From positions 87,310 through 151,309 of the forward strand of contig JANQKC010000014.1 of assembly GCA_028281325.1 (NCBI GenBank): DNA of 64,000 bases, in the 5' to 3' direction. This document shows positions 28,758-43,071 of this stretch, piece after piece. Origin of the DNA: Alphaproteobacteria bacterium. Lineage in GTDB: Bacteria; Pseudomonadota; Alphaproteobacteria; UBA8366. The notes below the pieces were generated by a model. The model was not told the DNA's origin. It was given only the letters and a program-made list of their open reading frames with translations, and made no database searches. A program made the translations under genes and the position numbers. Within the stretch, counting starts at the first letter, position 1. Each line of letters begins with the position of its first letter.

Positions 28758-30566
28758 ATGACAATCAAATTGTCGATGCCCGATGTCGAGGGCGAACTCA
28801 AACCGCGAATCACCGTGGTGGGAGTCGGCGGCGCCGGAGGGAATGCCGTCAATAATATGATCGATTCCAACCTCGCCGGCGTCGAATTCCTGGTGTGCAA
28901 TACGGACGCGCAGGCGCTCGGACAGTCGAAATCCGAACGCCGCATCCAGCTCGGCACGAACCTGACCCAGGGTCTGGGGGCAGGTGCCCGTCCCGACGTC
29001 GGGCGCGCCGCGGCGGAAGAGGCGCAGGAAGAGACGCTCGACCATCTCGCCGGCAGCCACATGGTGTTCATCACGGCCGGCATGGGCGGCGGCACCGGTA
29101 CGGGTGCGGCCCCGGTCATCGCCCGCACCACCCGCGAGCAGGGCATTCTGACCGTCGGCGTCGTGACCAAGCCCTTTCATTTCGAAGGCCAACAGCGGAT
29201 GCGCCTCGCCGAAGAGGGCATCGAAGAGCTGACCCAGCATGTCGACACGCTGATCATCATCCCGAATCAGAACCTGTTCAGGGTGGCCAACGAGAAGACG
29301 ACCTTCGCGGACGCCTTCAACATGGCGGACAATGTGTTGTATTCCGGCGTTCGCGGCGTCACCGACCTGATGGTGATGCCGGGTCTGATCAACCTCGATT
29401 TCGCGGATGTCCGGACGGTCATGAGCGAGATGGGCAAGGCGATGATGGGAACGGGCGAGTCCGAAGGCGACCGCCGCTCCATCGAAGCGGCCGAGGCCGC
29501 GATCTCCAACCCGCTGCTGGAAGACATTACGATGGAAGGCGCCCGCGGCGTCTTGATCAACATCACCGGCGGCCCGGACATGACCTTGTTCGAAGTCGAC
29601 GAAGCGGCCAACCGCATCCGCGAAGAAGTCGACCCGGAGGCCAACATCCTCTTCGGGTCCACCTTCGACGAAACGATGGAAGGCAAGCTGCGCGTTTCGG
29701 TCGTTGCGACCGGCATAGACGCGGTGGAAATGTCGTCGCTTCAGCCGCAGCCCATTCGGACGGCGCGGGCCGCCGCGCAACCGGCGACGGCCGAGAGCGA
29801 ATCTCCGGTGGAAGTGGAAGAACGCACGGGTGCGACGCCGGTCGCCGTCGACGCGAGCGCCGACGACACGCCTTCGGCCGCCACCGAACCGCCGATGCCC
29901 ACCGCCGAAGAGGACACGACGCAAGCGGAAACGCCGGCCGCGCCGGAAAAACCGGCGATGAGCACGGCACCGCAACCGGCCAAACCAGCACCGGCGGCGC
30001 GGATCGAACCGTCCTTGACGATGCAGCGTCCGTCGACACCGCAACCGGTCGCCGCCACGCCGACCGCGGCCCACGCGACGGCGCCCGCACCGGCGCCGGA
30101 ACGGCGTCAGGAACCACAAGCGCGCGCCGACTCCTTGTCCCGGCCGGAACCGGGCGGCCGTCGCGTGCCGTTCATTCCGCCGCGCCCGGCGACGCCGACC
30201 GCCGGCGATGACAGCGGAACCGGCGCGGCGCCACGGTCCGCCGGCGAGCAACTGGACGATGCGTTGAGCCAGCCGTCGCGGCGGCGCAGTCTCTTCGAAC
30301 GCATGACGGGCGTCAGCCGCACGGCCGACATGGGGACGCGGCCATCGTCGATGCCGCAGGCAAAGGTGCCGACCGAACCGCATCTGCAACGGCGGCCCGC
30401 GCCGACGGCGCCACCGCTGACGGAACCGGCGGCGCCGTCCATGACGCCGGAAAATCCGCCGGCTCAGGTGCAGTCGGACGAGACGAGCGAAGAGCCCGAA
30501 AAGGCATCCTCAACCGAAGAAGAAGTGCTTGATATTCCCGCCTTTCTGCGACGGCAGGCGAACTAG
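28758..30566 (+). CDS. ftsZ: Cell division GTPase FtsZ, with extra-long C-terminal linker
   Basis: The tubulin-like GTPase that forms the Z ring. Residues 1 to about 318 are the GTPase core, with [16 protein letters not shown], the tubulin signature [10 protein letters not shown] (110-119), and [14 protein letters not shown]. From about 320 to 590 runs a Pro/Ala/Thr/Glu-rich, probably disordered linker of some 270 residues, many times the E. coli length. The last residues [12 protein letters not shown] are the C-terminal peptide that binds FtsA and other partners. Total 602 residues, long even for alphaproteobacteria. It ends the dcw operon before a strong terminator. Confidence 0.97.
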   Translation: MTIKLSMPDVEGELKPRITVVGVGGAGGNAVNNMIDSNLAGVEFLVCNTDAQALGQSKSERRIQLGTNLTQGLGAGARPDVGRAAAEEAQEETLDHLAGSHMVFITAGMGGGTGTGAAPVIARTTREQGILTVGVVTKPFHFEGQQRMRLAEEGIEELTQHVDTLIIIPNQNLFRVANEKTTFADAFNMADNVLYSGVRGVTDLMVMPGLINLDFADVRTVMSEMGKAMMGTGESEGDRRSIEAAEAAISNPLLEDITMEGARGVLINITGGPDMTLFEVDEAANRIREEVDPEANILFGSTFDETMEGKLRVSVVATGIDAVEMSSLQPQPIRTARAAAQPATAESESPVEVEERTGATPVAVDASADDTPSAATEPPMPTAEEDTTQAETPAAPEKPAMSTAPQPAKPAPAARIEPSLTMQRPSTPQPVAATPTAAHATAPAPAPERRQEPQARADSLSRPEPGGRRVPFIPPRPATPTAGDDSGTGAAPRSAGEQLDDALSQPSRRRSLFERMTGVSRTADMGTRPSSMPQAKVPTEPHLQRRPAPTAPPLTEPAAPSMTPENPPAQVQSDETSEEPEKASSTEEEVLDIPAFLRRQAN

Positions 30567-30602
30567 CGCTTCATTCCGGTCTTTCTGCAATGCCAATCCT
30601 CT

Positions 30603-30636
30603 GCACGGCCGCATCTACGATGCGGCCGTGCCTTTT
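30603..30636 (+). terminator. Intrinsic terminator of the dcw operon
   Basis: GCACGGCCGCATC (30603-30615), loop TAC, then GATGCGGCCGTGC (30619-30631): a perfect 13-bp stem followed by CTTTTT. It is 36 bases after the ftsZ stop and separates the dcw cluster from lpxC. Confidence 0.93.
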
Positions 30637-30821
30637 TCCGCACCCCGCCGTGTAACAATTGGTAACAAAGAGTGATTTGTTCTCTTTCGACGGGATTGGT
30701 ACACCATTGTAATAGAAACTAATTTTCCGGTGTCTCAACATCGGGTACGCGCTCGACAATATCGATCACGGTCGCAACCGCGGCAGCGATCACCAGAGCG
30801 TCAGACGTGGGGGACTTGAGT

Positions 30822-31790
30822 GTGGGAAAGCCGACCAACGTTGGTCTGAATGGTTCTGGTTCGACGATTTCTTCGAGACAAAAGACCCTGAAGAGCAGCA
30901 TCCACTGTAGCGGCATCGGTCTGCACAGCGGCGAAAAGATTTCCATGTCGCTGCACCCGGCCGACATAGACTCCGGTATAATTTTCCGCCGCGCCGACCT
31001 GCGCGGCCAGCAAGCGGAAATCGCGGCGTGTTTCGGCAACGTATCCGACACGCGACTTTGCACCACGCTATCCAACGATGCGGGCACGACGATCGCAACC
31101 GTCGAACACCTCATGGCGGCGTTGGCCGGATGCGAGATCGACAATGCGGTGATTGAGGTTACCGGGCCCGAAGTGCCGATCATGGATGGCAGCTCAGAGC
31201 CCTTCGTGTTTTTGATCGAATGTGCCGGTATCGAGGAACAGGCCGCCAATCGGCGGGCAATTCAGATTCTCAAGCCGAAATCGGCGCATATCGGCGAAGC
31301 GGTCACGAAACTGGAACCGGCCGACGTTTTCTCGATCGAACTGTCGATCGAATACGACAATCCGGTGATCGGTCAGCAGACGAAGACCGTCGCCATGTGC
31401 GCCGACACCTTCAAATCAGAGATTTGCCGCGCGCGGACCTTCGGTTTCCTCGAAGACGTCGAAGCGATGCGGAAAGCCGGCCTGGCGCATGGCGGATCCT
31501 TGGACAACGCCGTCGTCGTGAGCGGCGACAAAGTGCTGAACGACGGCGGACTGCGCTATGACGACGAGTTCGTCCGGCACAAGATTCTGGATAGCCTCGG
31601 CGATCTGTACCTGGCGGGCAGTCCGATCATTGGCCGTTTCTCCGGGCACCGCGTCGGACACCAGATCAACAATAAACTGTTGCGCGCCCTGTTCGCCGAC
31701 ACCTCGGCGTGGATCTACGTCTCGGAGAACGATATCCCGTTGCCGAGATCGGAACGCTGGGCCGACGCCCCGGCTGTCGCGGTCGCCTGA
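30822..31790 (+). CDS. lpxC: UDP-3-O-acyl-N-acetylglucosamine deacetylase LpxC
   Basis: A zinc deacetylase that carries out the committed step of lipid A synthesis. Zinc and catalytic motifs are visible: TVEHLMAALAGCEIDNAVIEV (His), IMDGSSEPFV (Glu/Asp region), and DLYLAGSPIIGRFSGHRVGHQINNKLL (two His, Asp nearby), with SRQKTLKSSIHCSGIGLHSGE at the N-terminus. Two GTG starts are in frame, 30807 and 30822; the second has GGGGGA 7 bases before it and is preferred (322 residues). Both give about 15-20 more N-terminal residues than usual. A promoter must lie in the 190-base gap after the dcw terminator. Confidence 0.93.
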   Translation: MGKPTNVGLNGSGSTISSRQKTLKSSIHCSGIGLHSGEKISMSLHPADIDSGIIFRRADLRGQQAEIAACFGNVSDTRLCTTLSNDAGTTIATVEHLMAALAGCEIDNAVIEVTGPEVPIMDGSSEPFVFLIECAGIEEQAANRRAIQILKPKSAHIGEAVTKLEPADVFSIELSIEYDNPVIGQQTKTVAMCADTFKSEICRARTFGFLEDVEAMRKAGLAHGGSLDNAVVVSGDKVLNDGGLRYDDEFVRHKILDSLGDLYLAGSPIIGRFSGHRVGHQINNKLLRALFADTSAWIYVSENDIPLPRSERWADAPAVAVA

Positions 31791-31946
31791 CCGCCGCCCG
31801 ACCTTCTATCTGTCAATTGAGAGTTACCGACCGACCGCCATATAGGAATGGGCGGCCGTCGGTGCTATATAGGCGTCGTGTACAGAGCATCGAGCGCGCG
31901 TCCCTGCGCTTAGCGTTTCGGCATTGTTGAGGATTTTGTAACGACG

Positions 31947-32816
31947 ATGACTGATCGGACTTCTTTTTCCCGACCGACCCGCCTTTCCGGCCCCGCGCCT
32001 GTCCTGCTGACCGTCTGCATGCTCATGCTTTCCGGCTGCGGCGCGCTGACCACCATCTTCGGCTCGCCCGAGGATGCGGTTCAAGAGGAGCAGGAACGCA
32101 GCGCGGAGGAAATCTACAACAGCGCGATGGATTACCTGGAGTCAGGCTGGAACGAGACCGCCGCCCAGGAGTTCGACGAGGTCGAACGGCAGCATCCCTA
32201 TTCGCGCTGGGCAACCAAGGCGCAACTGATGTCCGCCTACGCCTATTACCTCGAAGAGAAATACGACGAAGGCATCATCGCCCTCGACCGGTTCATCGAA
32301 TTGCACCCCGGCCATCCCGACATCGCCTATGCCTATTATTTGAAAGCCTTGTCCTACTACGAACAGATTTCCGATGTCGGCCGCGACCAAAAGATGACCA
32401 CCTTGGCCCTTGCGGCGGTGCGGGACGTCATCCAACGGTTCCCAAACACGACCTATGCGCGGGACGCCCGTTTGAAACTCGACTTGGCGCGCGACCATCT
32501 CGCCGGCAAGGACATGAGCATCGGCCGGTATTATCAGCGGAAAGGCGACAACCTCGCCGCGATCAACCGCTATCGCGCGGTTATTGAGAACTACCAGACG
32601 ACCACCCATGTGCCCGAGGCCTTGCACCGGCTCACCGAAGCCTATCTCGCCTTGGGCATCACCGACGAGGCACAGATGTCGGCCGCAGTCCTCGGCCACA
32701 ACTTCCCGGGCAGCAGTTGGTATGAAGACAGTTATGCCATGCTCGAGCGGCGCAACCTCAGTCCCGAACGCAAAGAGGGGTCGTGGTTGAGCTGGCTTTG
32801 GGATTGGACGTCTTGA
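31947..32816 (+). CDS. bamD: Outer membrane assembly lipoprotein BamD
   Basis: A 289-residue lipoprotein of the BAM complex that inserts beta-barrel proteins in the outer membrane. The lipoprotein signal ends with LSGC, so Cys31 is the lipidated residue. Then follow TPR-like helices: EIYNSAMDYLESGWNETAAQEFDEVERQHPYSRWATKAQLM, YAYYLKALSYYEQI, FPNTTYARDARLKLDLARDHLAGKDM and YQTTTHVPEALHRLTEAYLALG, all BamD hallmarks. The leader (31791-31946) carries an imperfect inverted repeat around 31829-31856 (ACCGACCGCC with GGCGGCCGTCGGT). recN starts 7 bases after the stop. Confidence 0.93.
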   Translation: MTDRTSFSRPTRLSGPAPVLLTVCMLMLSGCGALTTIFGSPEDAVQEEQERSAEEIYNSAMDYLESGWNETAAQEFDEVERQHPYSRWATKAQLMSAYAYYLEEKYDEGIIALDRFIELHPGHPDIAYAYYLKALSYYEQISDVGRDQKMTTLALAAVRDVIQRFPNTTYARDARLKLDLARDHLAGKDMSIGRYYQRKGDNLAAINRYRAVIENYQTTTHVPEALHRLTEAYLALGITDEAQMSAAVLGHNFPGSSWYEDSYAMLERRNLSPERKEGSWLSWLWDWTS

Positions 32817-32823
32817 CGGACCG

Positions 32824-38608
<5,785 letters not shown>

Positions 38609-38692
38609 GCCAACAATCTCTCTCTGTCTTCGACCTAAGCTAGCGAGCCGCCGCGAACAAACAAGCCATGCCGTCGTCCGGATGCATCTGCA

Positions 38693-39589
38693 TCACCCGG
38701 TCAGCACAAGGGTCGCCCACCCGTTTACCAGAATCCGGTCCTGCGGCGTGAATCCGCAGCGCCGATACGCGCTCAGAACCTGCTGCTCCTGCTCCGCCAA
38801 CAACCCGGAAAGAACCGCGCGTCCGCCCGATGCCGCGTGCCGGCGCAATACCGGCGCGAGCTTTATCAGCGGCCCCGCCAGAATGTTCGCCAGGATAAGA
38901 TCGTAGGGTGCCGACTCCAACAGCCGGCGATGCCTCCGGCCATTGCTTTGGATGGCAAATGCCTGACGGGCGACGCCGTTTTCCGAGAAATTTGCCCGGC
39001 TGACGCGCACGGCCTCCGGGTCGATATCGGCCGCGATCACCGGCCTCCGCCAGCGCTTGGCCGCCGCGATCGACAAAATCCCCGACCCGCAGCCCAGGTC
39101 CAATGTCCGTCGCGGCATGACCGAATCCGGCATGGCGTCGATGGCGTGCAGGCAGCCGCTCGTGCTGCCGTGCTCCCCCGATCCGAAGGCGGTCGCCGCA
39201 TCGATCCGAATGGCGATAGAACCGACCGGAATCGCCTCGGCATAATGCGACGGATAGACGAAGAACCGGCCGACCCGAACCGGCTGGAATGTCGCCAAGC
39301 TGTCTTTGAGCCAATCCGTCGCCGCCAACGGGACACAAGCGATGTCGGGCTCGGCGATATTCGCAGCCGTCGCGGCAAGCGCCACCGCCGCCGCCATCGG
39401 TCCCGGGTCCGGCGTCGCCTCCAGATAGGCTTCGACGGTCCAGTCCGCATCCACCGCTTCGCCGCCGAAAGCGGCAACGGATAATGCAAAGGGACGCAGC
39501 GCGTCGCTGAACAGGTCCACGGCATCGCCAGGCACCGACACAGCCAGCTTCCACGCCGCGGTCACGACCAGCGGACCCGAGGTCGACAA
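38693..39589 (-). CDS. prmA: Ribosomal protein L11 methyltransferase PrmA
   Basis: A 298-residue SAM-dependent methyltransferase that trimethylates ribosomal protein L11. The SAM loop is LDLGCGSGILSIAAAKR near residue 145, just after the PrmA-specific DAATAFGSGEHGSTSGCL. LILANILAGPLIKLAP follows, matching the N-x-x-A-N-I-L-xGPL signature, and SGLLAEQ near the end. It lies 19 bases downstream of the helicase on the same strand and may be co-transcribed. The first 100 residues are the L11-recognition ferredoxin-like domain. Confidence 0.92.
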   Translation of the reverse strand: MSTSGPLVVTAAWKLAVSVPGDAVDLFSDALRPFALSVAAFGGEAVDADWTVEAYLEATPDPGPMAAAVALAATAANIAEPDIACVPLAATDWLKDSLATFQPVRVGRFFVYPSHYAEAIPVGSIAIRIDAATAFGSGEHGSTSGCLHAIDAMPDSVMPRRTLDLGCGSGILSIAAAKRWRRPVIAADIDPEAVRVSRANFSENGVARQAFAIQSNGRRHRRLLESAPYDLILANILAGPLIKLAPVLRRHAASGGRAVLSGLLAEQEQQVLSAYRRCGFTPQDRILVNGWATLVLTG

Positions 39590-39608
39590 TGCTTCGATAG
39601 ACGCAAAG

Positions 39609-41900
39609 TCACGTCTTCTCGACGAAGGCGGCGACGACCTTCTTGGTGCCGGCCTTGTCGAAATCGATGGTCAGATGGTCGCCCTCAACGACGCGCACCC
39701 ATCCCATGCCGAACTTCTGATGGAAACACCGGTCGCCCAGCGCGAAAGCGATGCCCGATCCGTGCAATGCCTCGGGCTCGGCTTCGATCAGGCGGCTGCC
39801 GGGGCCGTTCCGCTGCAGGCGTTGCCAGCCGGGGCCGCCCCGGTGCGATCCGCCGACATCCGCGAACATCGACTCCTGACCAAGGCCGCCGCCGCCGTAC
39901 AGGCCGCTATCGCTTTCGAGTACCACCTGGTCCTGCGGCAATTCCTCGACGAAGCGCGACGGGATCGCGCTTTGCCAAAGGTTATGGATGCGGCGGTTGG
40001 CCGCGAAGCTGATATGCACGCGCCGGCGCGCCCGGGTGATACCGACATAGGCGAGACGGCGCTCCTCCTCCAATCCGGCGGCGCCGCTTTCATCCAGCGA
40101 CCGCTGGTGCGGGAACAACCCTTCTTCCCACCCCGGTAGGAAGACCGTTTCGAACTCCAGTCCCTTTGCGCTGTGCAGGGTCATGATACTGACCATGTCC
40201 TGATCGGCCGCTTCGATGTTGTCCATGACGAGGCTGACATGCTCCAGGAACCCGGCGAGATTCTCGAAATCCTCCAACGCGACGATAAGTTCCTTGAGGT
40301 TTTCCAGTTTTCCCGGCGCTTCGGGCTTCTTGCTTTCCTGCCACATTGTCGTGTAGCCGGATTCGTCGAGCACGATCTGCGCCAGATCCACATGCGAATT
40401 GATCGTCGACTCCACGCGCCAACGCTCGAAATCCTCGATGATCTTGCCGAGCGCGCGGCGCGATGCGGGCCGCAATTCGTCCGACTCGACGATCTTGATC
40501 GCCGCGATATACAACGGCACGCCTTGCGCCCGGGCCAGCGCATGCATCGCTTGCAGCGCCACCTTCCCGACCCCTCGCGTGGGCTTGTTGATAATCCGTT
40601 CCAACGCCATGTCGTCGTCTTGCTGATGGATCACCCGCAGATAGGCGATGGCGTCGCGGATTTCCTCCCGCTCGTAGAAGCGCGGCCCGCCGATCACGCG
40701 ATACGGCAGGCCCAACGTCATGAAGCGCTCTTCGAACTCGCGGGTCTGGAAACCGGCGCGCACGAGAATGGCGATCTCATTCAGCGCATGCCCCTTGCGT
40801 TGCAGGTTTTCGATCTCGTCGCCGACGACGCGCGCCTCCTCTTCGCCGTCCCAGACGCCGCGCACGCTGAGCGGTTCGCCCGCGGTCGAGTCGGTCCATA
40901 GCGTCTTGCCGAGACGATCCTCGTTTTGCTCGATCAGACCCGATGCGGCGGCCAGGATATGCGGCGTCGACCGGTAGTTCTGTTCCAGCCGGATGACCTT
41001 TGCGCCGGGAAAATCCTTCTCGAAGCGCAGGATGTTGCCGACCTCCGCGCCCCGCCATCCGTAGATGGACTGGTCGTCGTCGCCGACGCAGCAGATGTTG
41101 TGCCGTCCCTGGGCCAACAGGCGCAGCCAAAGATATTGCGCCACATTGGTATCCTGATACTCATCCACCAGAATGTAATGGAAGAGCCGTTGATAGTCCG
41201 CCAGCACGTCCGGGTTTTCCTTGAACAGGCGCAAGCAGAGCAACAGCAGGTCGCCGAAGTCGGCCGCATTCTGGACGGTCAACCGGTCCTGGTACTGACG
41301 ATAGATTTCCACGAGGCGACCGTTGGCGTAATCGCCCGCCTCACCGCCGGAGACGTCGTCCGGCATCAGACCTTTGTCTTTCCAACGCTGGATGACGGAA
41401 ATCAGCAGTCGCGCGGGCCAGCGCTTTTCATCGATCTGCTCCGCCTGCAGAATCTGCCGTAGAAGACGAATCTGATCGTCCGCATCGAGAATCGTGAAAT
41501 TGGACTTCAAGCCGACCAATTCCGCGTGCCGCCGCAGGAACCGTGCGCCCAGCGCGTGAAACGTGCCGAGCCAAAGCCCGTCGGCGACGCCGCCAACCAG
41601 ATTCTCCACCCGGCTTTTCATCTCACGGGCGGCCTTGTTGGTGAAGGTGACGGCCAGAATCTGATAGGGCCGGGCGCGGCGCGTGAACAGCAAATGCGCC
41701 AGGCGGGTGGTCAACACCCGGGTCTTGCCCGTTCCCGCGCCGGCAAGCACGAGAACCGGCCCGTCCAACGTCTCGACAGCTTGTTTCTGGTCCGGGTTCA
41801 GACCCTGCAGATGCGGTCCGGACGCGATATCGGGCGTCGACCCGGGAGCAACCGGTTCCGGCGGCGTTTGCAGATTATCTAAGGGATCATCCATCGGCAT
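39609..41900 (-). CDS. uvrD: UvrD/PcrA-type DNA helicase
   Basis: A 763-residue superfamily 1A 3'-5' helicase used in nucleotide excision and mismatch repair. Motifs: Walker A LVLAGAGTGKTRVLTTR (about residue 50), TFTNKAAREMKSRVE, GTFHALGARFLRRH, Walker B VDEYQDTN, GDDDQSIYGWRGA, LEQNYRS, TLHSAKGLEFETVFLPGWEEGLFPH and YVGITRARRR. The C-terminal region ends with a Tudor-like PcrA/UvrD domain (GDHLTIDFDKAGTKKVVAAF). UvrD versus PcrA is a matter of naming. No LexA-type repeat is seen in the 126-base gap before it, which it shares divergently with the pseudoprotease gene. Confidence 0.93.
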   Translation of the reverse strand: MPMDDPLDNLQTPPEPVAPGSTPDIASGPHLQGLNPDQKQAVETLDGPVLVLAGAGTGKTRVLTTRLAHLLFTRRARPYQILAVTFTNKAAREMKSRVENLVGGVADGLWLGTFHALGARFLRRHAELVGLKSNFTILDADDQIRLLRQILQAEQIDEKRWPARLLISVIQRWKDKGLMPDDVSGGEAGDYANGRLVEIYRQYQDRLTVQNAADFGDLLLLCLRLFKENPDVLADYQRLFHYILVDEYQDTNVAQYLWLRLLAQGRHNICCVGDDDQSIYGWRGAEVGNILRFEKDFPGAKVIRLEQNYRSTPHILAAASGLIEQNEDRLGKTLWTDSTAGEPLSVRGVWDGEEEARVVGDEIENLQRKGHALNEIAILVRAGFQTREFEERFMTLGLPYRVIGGPRFYEREEIRDAIAYLRVIHQQDDDMALERIINKPTRGVGKVALQAMHALARAQGVPLYIAAIKIVESDELRPASRRALGKIIEDFERWRVESTINSHVDLAQIVLDESGYTTMWQESKKPEAPGKLENLKELIVALEDFENLAGFLEHVSLVMDNIEAADQDMVSIMTLHSAKGLEFETVFLPGWEEGLFPHQRSLDESGAAGLEEERRLAYVGITRARRRVHISFAANRRIHNLWQSAIPSRFVEELPQDQVVLESDSGLYGGGGLGQESMFADVGGSHRGGPGWQRLQRNGPGSRLIEAEPEALHGSGIAFALGDRCFHQKFGMGWVRVVEGDHLTIDFDKAGTKKVVAAFVEKT

Positions 41901-42026
41901 GACTATATCACGGGACCGCGCAGCGTTAGAGAGCCATCACACTCGGTTGAGCGATTTAGGCGAGCACTGGACCATACCGGCAAACGCGCTAACTTTCTTC
42001 TCTCTGACCCAAGGGATCGACCCGTC

Positions 42027-43046
42027 ATGCGCACCGGCATTAAACTCCTTACGTTGCGATTGGCGTTGGCGGTCGTTCTGATCGCCGGCGTCCTTTATCC
42101 GCCCGAAAAAGCCGCGGCACAAGCCGAACCCTCGATCGAGGACGTTTTCAAGGCGATCGTCCGGATCGACAGCACAATTCCCGACGACGCGCGGACCCGA
42201 CAGGCGCTCGGGGCGACCCGCACCGGTCATGGCGCGGTGATCGACGCCAAGGGACTGATCGTCACGATCGGCTATCTCGTCCTAGAGGCGGATTCGGTCA
42301 CCGTGACAAGCCACGACGGGACGGAAATTCCGGCAACCGTCATCGCATACGATCAGGATAGCGGGTTCGGACTGGTGCGCGCCGCGCGTCCGATCCCCGT
42401 CAAACCGCTGCCGATCGGTACATCGGACGCCCTGAAGCAGACGGCAGCCGCGTTGATCGCGGGATATGGCGGGTCCGAGGCGGCGTTGCCCGTCCGGGTC
42501 GTCGCGCGGCGGGAATTCACCGGGTATTGGGAATACTTGGTGGAACGGGCCATCTTTACCGCCCCACCCTACGCAAATTTCGGCGGCGCGGCCCTCATCG
42601 ACTCGGTCGGCGCCCTGGTCGGGATCGGCTCGTTGTTGGTGCCGAACGCCGCCGGGAGCACGGAGTTCACGCCGGGCAACATGTTCATTCCGATCGACCA
42701 ACTCAAACCGTTGATCGCGCGGGTGGATACCCTGGGCCAGCCGATGCGATCCACGAAACCATGGATCGGGCTTTACACCGAAGAGGCGCGCGGTCGCCTG
42801 TTCGTGCAGCGGGTCGCGCAAGACGGCCCCGCCCAGCAAGCGGGGCTGGCCGAAGGCGATATCGTCATCAAGATCGGCGATGCGCCCGTCACGACCCAAG
42901 CCGATTTCTATCGCAAGCTATGGTCGATGGGCGGTCCGGGCACGAAAGTGCCGGTCACGGTGCTGACAACCGATTCCGAGGTGAAACGGGTCGAACTCGC
43001 ATCAAGAGACCGCTATCGCTGGTATCGTTTTTCCAAAGGAAACTGA
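42027..43046 (+). CDS. HtrA/S1C-like exported pseudoprotease with PDZ domain
   Basis: A 339-residue protein with a signal peptide (hydrophobic 10-24, cleavage near AAAQA at 29-33), a trypsin-like domain (about 40-230) and one PDZ domain (about 243-330, GLYTEEARGRLFVQRVAQDGPAQQAGLAEGDIV). All three catalytic residues of HtrA are gone. The TNNHV His position reads TIGYLV, so His becomes Tyr83. The Asp position in the TDLAL-like strand reads SGFGL, so Asp becomes Gly113. GNSGGP reads NFGGAA, so Ser becomes Phe185. The fold-defining residues are otherwise kept (GHGAVIDAKGLIVT, NMFIPIDQLKPLI). It should be a periplasmic scaffold or peptide-binding protein rather than a protease. It stands alone. 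Confidence 0.8.
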   Translation: MRTGIKLLTLRLALAVVLIAGVLYPPEKAAAQAEPSIEDVFKAIVRIDSTIPDDARTRQALGATRTGHGAVIDAKGLIVTIGYLVLEADSVTVTSHDGTEIPATVIAYDQDSGFGLVRAARPIPVKPLPIGTSDALKQTAAALIAGYGGSEAALPVRVVARREFTGYWEYLVERAIFTAPPYANFGGAALIDSVGALVGIGSLLVPNAAGSTEFTPGNMFIPIDQLKPLIARVDTLGQPMRSTKPWIGLYTEEARGRLFVQRVAQDGPAQQAGLAEGDIVIKIGDAPVTTQADFYRKLWSMGGPGTKVPVTVLTTDSEVKRVELASRDRYRWYRFSKGN

Positions 43047-43071
43047 CGGCGCGGCAGGCCCGTCCCTGCCG

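Noticed and set aside
30834-30845. Perfect palindrome ACCAACGTTGGT near the lpxC start
   Set aside because: Only 12 bases and inside the coding part for either GTG start; too short and too common to call an operator without more copies.
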